From contig CAKSHV010000128.1 of the NCBI GenBank assembly GCA_934457515.1, positions 1 to 5,025 on the forward strand: a stretch of DNA of 5,025 bases, read 5' to 3'. A model generated the notes under the pieces. It saw nothing but the letters and a program-made list of their open reading frames with translations, was not told the DNA's origin and searched no databases. Shown one piece after another: positions 1 through 4,041 of the stretch. Each line of letters starts with the position of its first letter. The first letter of the stretch is position 1. A program made the position numbers and the translations under genes. Source of the stretch: an uncultured Clostridia bacterium. Lineage in GTDB: Bacteria; Bacillota; Clostridia; RGIG6154.

Positions 1-127
1 ATAGCTTTTTGGTAAAAAAGCGGTACAAGCAAAGTTTGGCGCGACGTCGAAAGCCCTTGAATCAAAGAGAATGCGAGCAAAGCGAGTTTTCTCTTTGAAA
101 GTGTCGACCCGTCGACACGCACAACAC
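1..127. repeat. Hairpin-rich intergenic segment, possible dispersed repeat
   Basis: No convincing gene starts here. Three inverted repeats are visible: GCTTTTT/AAAAAGC at 4-10 and 15-21 (4-nt loop); TCAAAGAGAA/TTCTCTTTGA at 62-71 and 89-98, with a small GC-AAA-GC hairpin inside; and GTGTCGAC/GTCGACAC at 101-108 and 111-118. The TCGA motif also occurs at 47-50. Such a series of hairpins just beyond a terminator resembles the multicopy intergenic elements of clostridial genomes, and the minus-strand translation gives a conceptual peptide (containing NFACTAF) that I half-remember from spurious clostridial ORFs. That memory is unverified. An open plus-strand frame to the TGA at 96-98 could instead be the tail of a gene beginning outside the window. 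Confidence 0.35.
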
Positions 128-161
128 AAAAAATCCCCTTTGCTTTTTGCAAGAGGATTTT
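128..161 (-). terminator. Intrinsic terminator of the small-protein cluster
   Basis: Read on the minus strand, AAAATCC (161-155) pairs with GGATTTT (136-130). The stem continues imperfectly through CTTGC/GCAAAG around an A5 loop, and the transcript then runs into six U residues (133-128). It begins 14 bp after the TAG stop of the gene at 176-457, the right place to end leftward transcription. On the plus strand the arm is followed by TTTTCCGTTTTT, so some bidirectional activity is possible. Confidence 0.8.
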
Positions 162-175
162 CCGTTTTTATGTAC

Positions 176-457
176 CTATAAAATATATTCCGCCAAAAAG
201 ACCGCCGCCAGCAGCCCGATGGTCAGATAATCTTTGTTGTCTTCCATCAAAAGCAGCACAATCAGCCCAAGCAAAATCACATCATCTGTCTTTAAGGATA
301 TGCCGCCGAGGGACGGCAAACTTAAATTATTGCCGCATTTCTCCTCTGTGCGTGCAATCTCCGGCTCGGCTCCCGCCCTGAAAACCGGCGGGAAGTCTTC
401 CGGACGGGGAATCACCTTGTCATATGCCTCACGCTGTCTGTAATATTTTCGTTCCAT
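176..457 (-). CDS. Small protein with hydrophobic C-terminal hairpin, function unknown
   Basis: A 93-aa protein that I do not recognise. The N-terminal part is charged and rich in tyrosine and arginine (ERKYYRQREAYD), followed by a proline-rich stretch (residues 16-25, IPRPEDFPPV) and one cysteine at 41. The C-terminus has two short hydrophobic segments, residues 60-71 and 78-93, separated by the acidic turn EDNKDY. This suggests a membrane-associated helical hairpin, though both segments are short for full transmembrane helices. An ATG at 463 would add two residues, but GGAG (468-465) sits only one base before it. The same GGAG is seven bases before the ATG at 457, so 457 is the better start. 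It is the last gene of a leftward small-protein cluster and is followed directly by a terminator. Similar short clostridial proteins with two leucine-rich segments around an acidic turn exist by recollection, without a firm function. The gene call is more certain than any role. Confidence 0.75.
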   Translation of the reverse strand: MERKYYRQREAYDKVIPRPEDFPPVFRAGAEPEIARTEEKCGNNLSLPSLGGISLKTDDVILLGLIVLLLMEDNKDYLTIGLLAAVFLAEYIL

Positions 458-477
458 ATTCATGCTCCGTTCCGCCC

Positions 478-501
478 GTACCGCACCGCCCGGCGCGGCA
501 C
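478..501 (-). promoter_or_regulatory. Stable RNA hairpin before the 93-aa gene
   Basis: In the minus-strand transcript GTGCCGCGCC (501-492) pairs with GGTGCGGTAC (487-478) over ten base pairs around a GGGC loop. Two of the pairs are G.U wobbles, which would be A.C mismatches if the plus strand were transcribed. No U tract follows, so it is not an intrinsic terminator. It ends ten bases before the GGAG of the next gene and could affect translation, RNA processing or decay of the upstream genes. Confidence 0.5.
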
Positions 502-540
502 AAGACTAACTAACTATACAAGCGCCCTCTTGCGCCAAAT

Positions 541-876
541 TTACAAATTACCTTTCGACATGGCGGAAATCACTTTTCCCATTTTCACCGCCTGCACAAT
601 CTGTCCCACACTGCTGCGCCGCTTTTCGCTAAGGTAAGGCTCAAGCGCATGCAAAAGCCGCGTTCCGTTGTCCTCGCTGCTCATAATGCGCGACAAATCG
701 GGCGTGCCGGAGGACACTCCCGCCGAACCGGACGGCACACTGTCGCTTTGCGGCATACTCGGCATCGCCGCCGGCGTGCCGACCGCCCCGCTCGATAACA
801 TTTTCCCCACCGCACGCAGCGCATCGGGATTCGATAAAAGGCTGTTTAAAAGCTCCATCGGGTTATTTTCCGCCAT
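541..876 (-). CDS. 111-aa helical protein of unknown function, coupled to upstream gene
   Basis: The protein has three parts. An N-terminal amphipathic helix, residues 6-29, contains LLNSLLSNPDALRAVGKML. A flexible linker, about 30-60, is rich in Ser, Gly, Pro and Ala. A basic helical C-terminus, about 72-107, includes LLHALEPYLSEKRR followed by a VGQIVQAVKMGKVI helix. There is no signal peptide or transmembrane segment, so it is probably cytoplasmic. Its ATG (876-874) shares one base with the TAA of the upstream gene (878-876). The SD-like GGGGGTGG lies within the last codons of that gene, so translational coupling is likely. The C-terminal 'L.AL.PYLS..RR..V' pattern resembles short uncharacterised clostridial proteins by recollection only. 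Its N-terminal helix shares the spacing N-x2-L-x2-P with the protein encoded just upstream. No function is assigned; the gene itself is well supported by codon pattern, start context and arrangement. Confidence 0.78.
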   Translation of the reverse strand: MAENNPMELLNSLLSNPDALRAVGKMLSSGAVGTPAAMPSMPQSDSVPSGSAGVSSGTPDLSRIMSSEDNGTRLLHALEPYLSEKRRSSVGQIVQAVKMGKVISAMSKGNL

Positions 877-1115
877 TAAAATCCACCCCCGTTTAATTTG
901 CGCAGAATCTCGTTCACATCCGCATGCTGCAAGTTGTTGTTCAGCGCATTAAAGTCGATTTTTGACAAATCCGCACCTTTCAAAGCCGCCATCAGCTTGC
1001 CTTTGTCCATGTTCTGAATCTGACTTAAAAGCTGCCTGCCCTCGGGCGTTTTTAACATTTGATTTATTTTATCCGCCGTTTTTTGATCCACATTCTTTTT
1101 AATGTAATCCAGCAT
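876..1115 (-). CDS. 79-aa helical protein of unknown function
   Basis: A small, mostly helical and very polar protein, with no membrane segment or signal peptide. Visible features are a lysine-rich N-terminus, the motif INQMLKTPEGRQLLSQI at residues 17-33, a second amphipathic helix with MDKGKLMAALKGADL at 36-50, a stretch of asparagines (59-61), and a C-terminal LNGGGF whose codons also provide the ribosome binding site of the next gene. The start is well supported: AAAGGAGGAG (1133-1124) precedes the ATG by about ten bases. It is followed without a gap by the 111-aa gene and preceded by an inverted repeat and a 27-aa ORF. The 'PEG..LL..I...DK..L...L' pattern recalls short conserved clostridial proteins without known function. 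I cannot name a family. The co-transcription and coupling suggest that its product works with that of the 111-aa gene, perhaps in a common complex. Confidence 0.8.
   Translation of the reverse strand: MLDYIKKNVDQKTADKINQMLKTPEGRQLLSQIQNMDKGKLMAALKGADLSKIDFNALNNNLQHADVNEILRKLNGGGF
882..890 (-). promoter_or_regulatory. Ribosome binding site encoded inside upstream gene
   Basis: The G-rich run GGGGGTGGA (890-882) lies five to six bases before the ATG at 876 and is also read as the codons for the C-terminal GGG of the 79-aa protein. The TAATG stop/start overlap together with this internal SD-like run indicates coupled translation of the two genes. The run departs from canonical GGAGG, so independent initiation may be weak. 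Confidence 0.6.
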
Positions 1116-1176
1116 ACAAAAAGCTCCTCCTTTATTAAAAACACTGTCATCGTGTCAGTCGCCAAACGAAATACGC

Positions 1177-1214
1177 ACGCAAAGTACCATACATCATAGT
1201 ATGGTACTTTGCGT
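1177..1214. repeat. Perfect 16-bp inverted repeat between small genes
   Basis: ACGCAAAGTACCATAC (1177-1192) and its exact reverse complement (1199-1214) flank a 6-bp spacer, ATCATA. Neither strand has a T tract next to it, so it is not a standard intrinsic terminator. It lies 10 bp beyond the stop of the 27-aa ORF and about 43 bp before the SD of the 79-aa gene. It may act as an intercistronic RNA stem (partial termination, stabilisation or processing) or as a DNA operator. The spacer read on the minus strand is TATGAT, a near -10 hexamer, but no good -35 box is found 16-18 bp before it. Confidence 0.85.
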
Positions 1215-1224
1215 TAAATTATGT

Positions 1225-1308
1225 TCAGCAGTAGAACAAAATCAGGAAAACAAGAATAAAGAATAAAACGCTTGTGTCAAAGCCTCTTTCATTACCACAG
1301 CAACCCAT
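1225..1308 (-). CDS. 27-aa hydrophobic micropeptide with MGCCG start and C-terminal Cys
   Basis: A 27-codon ORF with the best SD in the area: AAGGAGG (1322-1316) ends seven bases before the ATG at 1308. The translation starts MGCCGNERGFD, continues TSVLFFILVFLILFY, and ends in Cys before TGA (1227-1225). It is thus a Gly/Cys head of about ten residues, one acidic residue, and a single hydrophobic helix of about 15 residues, with cysteines at 3, 4 and 27. This resembles the tiny Gly- or Cys-rich single-helix peptides of spore formers (the YjcZ-type family in Bacilli and similar clostridial peptides), by recollection and not by search. It is too short for most gene finders. It heads the leftward cluster of small genes and lies opposite the phosphoesterase promoter. 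Chance ORFs of this length are common, but SD, spacing and composition together make this one credible. A membrane or spore-envelope location is inferred. Confidence 0.7.
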   Translation of the reverse strand: MGCCGNERGFDTSVLFFILVFLILFYC

Positions 1309-1329
1309 ATTTTCCCCTCCTTCAATTTC

Positions 1330-1337
1330 AGTATATG
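1330..1337 (-). promoter_or_regulatory. Possible -10 element for the micropeptide gene
   Basis: CATATACT (1337-1330, minus strand) contains TATACT, five of six matches to the sigma-A -10 box, and also resembles the CATACAnT -10 of the sporulation factor sigma-E. No convincing -35 element was found at the usual distance, and the predicted start would leave a leader of only about 15 bases. It is offered as the best candidate in the interval, not as a firm call. Confidence 0.3.
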
Positions 1338-1353
1338 CAAAACGCAAAAAATG

Positions 1354-1362
1354 TGTTATACT
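1354..1362 (+). promoter_or_regulatory. Extended -10 promoter of the phosphoesterase gene
   Basis: TGTTATACT gives an extended -10 (TGn) followed by TATACT at 1357-1362. The region 17 bp upstream (TATGCA, 1334-1339) matches TTGACA at only three positions, as is tolerated in extended -10 promoters. Transcription would begin near 1369, leaving a leader of about 24 bases with AGGAG (1378-1382). This excludes translation from the in-frame ATG at 1351 on this transcript. Confidence 0.55.
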
Positions 1363-1392
1363 ATAAAAAACAAAAACAGGAGCAAAATAAAA

Positions 1393-1863
1393 ATGAAACG
1401 AATTTTAGTCCTTTCGGACACCCATAACCGCATATCCGCAGCCGCGCGCATAACAGAGCTTATGCAGCCCGACGCCATTATTCACTTGGGCGACCTTGTG
1501 CGTGACGCGGAAAAATTAGAAGACCTGTACCCCGACATTCCGCTATATAAAGTGCGCGGCAATAACGACTTTGCCCCCATCGACTGCGAAAAAGTGTTCA
1601 CCCTTTTCGGCTATCGCCTGTTTTGTGCCCACGGCCACACTTTGTCTGTAGAGCGCGGTATAGCGCGCGCAAAAGAACAGGATTGCACAGCCTATCTTTA
1701 CGGGCACACCCACATCGGCCGCTGCGAAACGCAGGACGGAATATTGATTTTAAACCCCGGCAGCCTAACCCTCCCGCGCGACGGCACATTTTCGTTCGGC
1801 ATTATCGAAATCGATGAAAGCGGCATGCACGCCTGTGTCTGCCCCGCCGAAGGCTACATTTAA
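1393..1863 (+). CDS. YfcE/MJ0936-family metallophosphoesterase
   Basis: A 156-aa calcineurin-like phosphoesterase of the small, single-domain YfcE/MJ0936 type, the group that includes B. subtilis YsnB. It is cytoplasmic. Family members hydrolyse phosphodiester bonds in model substrates with a two-metal centre, and the physiological substrate is generally unknown. All expected motifs are present: SDTHN (8-12; D9 and H11 as ligands), HLGDL (31-35; D34), GNND (56-59; N57), CAHGH (78-82; H80), and GHTH (104-107), followed by NPGS. The length is typical for the family. The start at 1393 is chosen because AGGAG lies ten bases upstream, the SDTH motif is then at the usual distance from the N-terminus, and an upstream in-frame ATG at 1351 overlaps the promoter. 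The gene is divergent from the micropeptide cluster. No terminator is seen between it and RNase J, so read-through into that gene is possible. Confidence 0.93.
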   Translation: MKRILVLSDTHNRISAAARITELMQPDAIIHLGDLVRDAEKLEDLYPDIPLYKVRGNNDFAPIDCEKVFTLFGYRLFCAHGHTLSVERGIARAKEQDCTAYLYGHTHIGRCETQDGILILNPGSLTLPRDGTFSFGIIEIDESGMHACVCPAEGYI

Positions 1864-1906
1864 TGCCTCCTATTTCCTTAAATTTTGATAAACTTAAATA
1901 TTTAGG

Positions 1907-1935
1907 TTGCAAATTGGATATATTTATGGTATAAT
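1907..1935 (+). promoter_or_regulatory. Sigma-A promoter of the RNase J gene
   Basis: TTGCAA (1907-1912) and TATAAT (1930-1935) are separated by exactly 17 bp. TGG directly before the -10 hexamer makes it an extended -10. The predicted transcription start is near 1942, giving a leader of roughly 40 bases that carries GGAGG at 1970-1974. This is the best promoter match in the window and indicates strong constitutive transcription independent of the phosphoesterase gene. Confidence 0.82.
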
Positions 1936-1980
1936 ATGTCTTGAGTGATTTGTCCGGAAAATAAAAATGGAGGTTTATTT

Positions 1981-3648
1981 GTGGCAAAAAAAAGCAATAA
2001 ATTGAAAATTATCCCACTGGGCGGACTCGAGGAAATCGGAAAGAACTTAACGGTTTTTGAATACAAGGATGATATCATCGTGCTGGACTGCGGCGTTGCA
2101 TTCCCCGATGAAGATATGCTCGGAATTGACCTTGTAATCCCCGACATGTCCTACCTGGTGAAGAATAAGGCAAGAATCCGCGGCATGGTGGTCACCCACG
2201 GTCATGAGGATCACATCGGCGGCATCCCTTATCTCTTAAAAGAAATTAACGTTCCGATTTACGGAACACCACTCACTTTGGGTATTCTATCCAAAAAACT
2301 GAAAGAGCACGGACTCCTGCGCGGCGCAAAACTTATGGATGTTCAGCCGGGTGACACGATTAAACTCGGCGAATTCCGCATTGAATTTATCCGCGTAAAC
2401 CACAGTATCGCAGACGCGGTTGCAATTGCACTGCACACCCCTGCCGGCACTGTTGTGCACACCGGCGACTTTAAAATCGATTCCACACCGATTGACGGGG
2501 ACATGATCGATTTAACCCGTTTCGGCGAACTCGGCAGAAAAGGCGTTTTGGCGCTTCTGTCGGACTCGACCAATGTCGAGCGCGGCGGCTTTTCCATGTC
2601 CGAGCGAAAGGTCGGACACACGTTTGAGGAGCTGTTCCGCGGCTGTGACAAGCGCATTATCGTTGCAACCTTTGCGTCAAACGTTCACCGCGTGCAGCAG
2701 ATTATAAACTGCGCAATCGATAACGGCAGAAAAGTCGCGGTTTCGGGCAGAAGCATGGAAAGCGTGGTTTCGGCAGCCGTGGAACTCGGCTACATCAAGG
2801 CTCCGAAAGGCACTTTGATTGACATTTCGGATATCAACCGATTCCCGCCCGAAAAGCTGGTTATCGTAACCACAGGCAGCCAGGGCGAGCCGATGGCGGC
2901 ACTGTCGCGTATGGCAATCTGCGACCATAAAAAAGTGGAAATTACCAAAGGCGATTTGGTTATCATCTCCGCAAGCCCCATTCCGGGTAACGAAAAACTG
3001 GTTGCCCACGTAATTGACGAGCTGTTCAAACGCGGCGCAGACGTAATTTACAAAGCCCTTGCAGACGTGCACGTTTCGGGTCACGCCTGCCGCGAGGAAT
3101 TAAAAATCATGCTTTCGCTGGTAAAACCGAAATTCTTCATTCCCGTGCACGGCGAATACCGCCACCTGGTTATGCATGCAGAGCTTGCACAAAGCATGGG
3201 CATGGACGAAGCGAACACCTTTATTTTAAAGCTCGGTCAGGTTTTGGAGCTTGACCGAAACAAAGCAAAGGTAACGGGCACCGTTCCCGCAGGCAAAGTG
3301 TTTGTAGACGGACTCGGCGTCGGCGACGTGGGAAATATCGTTATCCGCGACCGAAAACACCTTTCGGAGGACGGCTTAATCGTTGTGGTTGTGTGCATCA
3401 ATTCCGCAACCAAGGAAATCGTATCGGGGCCGGATGTCATCTCCCGCGGCTTTGTTTATGTGCGTGAGGCAGAACCCTTAATGGAAAACATCAAACAAAT
3501 GGCAAAGACGGCTATAGAAGACTGTCATTCCAAGAAAAATAATGACTGGGCAGCACTCAAAAACTCCATTAAGAACAAACTCAGCCAGTATTTATACGAA
3601 GAAACAAAGCGTTCGCCTATGATTCTTCCCGTTATTATGGACATCTAA
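1981..3648 (+). CDS. rnj: Ribonuclease J (5'-3' exo / endoribonuclease)
   Basis: A 555-aa RNase J, the same length as B. subtilis RNase J1. It is a cytoplasmic metallo-beta-lactamase/beta-CASP nuclease with 5'-3' exonuclease and endonuclease activity in mRNA decay and rRNA/sRNA maturation. Visible motifs are the N-terminal LGGLEEIGKN (13-22), the zinc-binding HGHEDH (73-78), NHSIADA with H141, TGDFKID with D163, beta-CASP segments SDSTN and SGRSM, HVSGH (H364 and H368), and the PVHGEYRHL motif with H390. A C-terminal domain of about 100 residues follows, matching the dimerisation domain of the family. The GTG start at 1981 is chosen over an ATG at 1945 because GGAGG lies six to seven bases before it and MBL homology begins just after it. 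The ATG at 1945 lies upstream of this SD and has no SD of its own. All catalytic residues are intact. A dedicated promoter precedes it and a strong terminator follows. It could equally be called RNase J1 or J2, but the intact active site favours the catalytic J1-like form. Confidence 0.97.
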   Translation: MAKKSNKLKIIPLGGLEEIGKNLTVFEYKDDIIVLDCGVAFPDEDMLGIDLVIPDMSYLVKNKARIRGMVVTHGHEDHIGGIPYLLKEINVPIYGTPLTLGILSKKLKEHGLLRGAKLMDVQPGDTIKLGEFRIEFIRVNHSIADAVAIALHTPAGTVVHTGDFKIDSTPIDGDMIDLTRFGELGRKGVLALLSDSTNVERGGFSMSERKVGHTFEELFRGCDKRIIVATFASNVHRVQQIINCAIDNGRKVAVSGRSMESVVSAAVELGYIKAPKGTLIDISDINRFPPEKLVIVTTGSQGEPMAALSRMAICDHKKVEITKGDLVIISASPIPGNEKLVAHVIDELFKRGADVIYKALADVHVSGHACREELKIMLSLVKPKFFIPVHGEYRHLVMHAELAQSMGMDEANTFILKLGQVLELDRNKAKVTGTVPAGKVFVDGLGVGDVGNIVIRDRKHLSEDGLIVVVVCINSATKEIVSGPDVISRGFVYVREAEPLMENIKQMAKTAIEDCHSKKNNDWAALKNSIKNKLSQYLYEETKRSPMILPVIMDI

Positions 3649-3672
3649 AACGCGTCGATTAACCGATGCGTT
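3649..3672 (+). other. Hairpin immediately after the RNase J stop codon
   Basis: AACGCGTCG (3649-3657) pairs with CGATGCGTT (3664-3672) over nine positions, including one G.U pair, with a 6-nt loop. It starts at the first base after the TAA. No T run follows before the next hairpin begins two bases later. The two stems would form tandem structures at the 3' end of the rnj mRNA. Confidence 0.6.
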
Positions 3673-3673
3673 C

Positions 3674-3708
3674 AAAAAGAAAAACGAGCTATGCTCGTTT
3701 TTCTTTTT
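3674..3708. terminator. Long intrinsic terminator after RNase J
   Basis: A perfect 16-bp stem, AAAAAGAAAAACGAGC (3674-3689) with its complement at 3693-3708, closes on a TAT loop. The GC core is CGAGC/GCTCG, and the 3' arm itself carries the T-rich tract TTTTTCTTTTT on the plus strand. By symmetry the minus strand has an identical tract, so it can terminate in both directions. It lies 26 bp after the RNase J stop. Confidence 0.9.
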
Positions 3709-3841
3709 GGTCTAAAAATCGTATAAAGCGATTTAAGAACAGCATAAATTTGTTGTAATCCCAAGAAAAAAACAGAGTTAAAAAATCTCTTTTTAATGTC
3801 TTTTTAATACGAACATTTTTTATTTTCATTCTCTGCTTTTA

Positions 3842-3911
3842 AATTAAAAATTGTAGGGGACGGTGCTTGTCAACGTCCCGTTTTTTCATTTTCAACTTTC
3901 AATTAAAAATT
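3842..3911 (+). repeat. Direct repeat flanking a terminator-like hairpin
   Basis: AATTAAAAATT occurs at 3842-3852 and again at 3901-3911, 59 bp apart. Between the copies GGGACG (3857-3862) pairs with CGTCCC (3874-3879), and T6 follows (3881-3886), which on the plus strand has the form of an intrinsic terminator. The layout, a GC-rich stem in AT-rich DNA bounded by short direct repeats, resembles a small non-autonomous intergenic element, but no target-site duplication or second copy is available here to prove it. Confidence 0.4.
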
Positions 3912-3924
3912 CGCCCTGCGGGCG
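3912..3924 (-). terminator. Short GC hairpin with minus-strand T tract
   Basis: CGCCC (3912-3916) and GGGCG (3920-3924) form a five-pair GC stem with a 3-nt loop. On the minus strand it is followed by AATTTTTAATT, so it could terminate leftward transcription. No leftward gene lies within 850 bp on the right, so its use is unclear. Confidence 0.3.
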
Positions 3925-3990
3925 CAAAACCAACCTGCTTTCATTTTCCGCTTTCTTTCTCTCCCTTTTTGTCATAAAATGAAAAAAATC

Positions 3991-4017
3991 CTCTATTTAT
4001 AAAGTAGAGACTTTTTT
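3991..4017 (+). terminator. Terminator-like hairpin just before the FG-GAP-like gene
   Basis: CTCTATTT (3991-3998) pairs with AAGTAGAG (4002-4009) over eight positions, one G.U, with an ATA loop. A TTTTTT run follows at 4012-4017, and an A7 run at 3982-3988 mirrors it on the other side, giving a bidirectional form. It ends ten bases before the SD of the gene starting at 4042. It may catch upstream read-through or act as a leader attenuator. The stem is AT-rich and therefore of modest strength. Confidence 0.55.
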
Positions 4018-4041
4018 ATTTTGCGCAAAGGGGATGTGTGT

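Larger units (their letters stand above)
3709..4041. other. AT-rich intergenic region with several hairpins, no gene seen
   Basis: No ORF with a plausible SD and coding pattern was found in these 333 bp. The contents are a weak hairpin AAATCG/CGATTT at 3716-3734, long A- and T-rich runs, a GC-rich terminator-like hairpin at 3857-3886, a short stem at 3912-3924, a direct repeat AATTAAAAATT (3842-3852 and 3901-3911), and a terminator-like hairpin at 3991-4017 just before the next gene. A possible -35 box TTGTCA (3969-3974) has only a poor -10 partner 17 bp away (TCTATT). Confidence 0.6.

Noticed and set aside
3..98. Open plus-strand frame running in from the left edge and ending in TGA at 96-98
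   Set aside because: Only 31 codons, very rich in Arg/Gln/Ser, and it runs through the hairpin-rich segment. It could be a gene tail, but nothing supports this over a repeat.
234..443. Plus-strand frame opposite the 93-aa gene
   Set aside because: No SD, no recognisable motif, and the minus-strand frame has start context, hydrophobic pattern and terminator. The frame at 668-952 is likewise antisense to the 111-aa gene.
1141..1160. Short ACAC/GTGT inverted repeat near 1141-1155
   Set aside because: Only four pairs with a 7-nt loop, which is within chance expectation.
1351..1392. Upstream ATG of the phosphoesterase frame (14 extra residues)
   Set aside because: It overlaps the likely -10 box at 1357-1362, lacks an SD, and the added residues precede the usual family N-terminus. 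ATG 1393 has AGGAG upstream.
1864..1906. Search for a terminator between the phosphoesterase and RNase J genes
   Set aside because: No stem of useful length and no T tract after a stem; only AT-rich sequence is seen.
1945..1980. Upstream ATG-type start of the RNase J frame
   Set aside because: It has no SD, lies directly after the predicted transcription start, and the GGAGG at 1970-1974 serves the GTG at 1981. Length 555 then fits RNase J1 exactly.
2677..3084. 135-codon minus-strand open frame inside the RNase J gene
   Set aside because: Shadow of a well conserved gene with no SD and no recognisable domain. The same holds for the antisense frames at 2343-2657 and 3237-3440.
3969..3997. Possible promoter TTGTCA-17-TCTATT for the gene at 4042
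   Set aside because: The -35 is good (five of six) but the -10 matches only four of six and falls within a hairpin arm. Noted in the intergenic entry but not called.
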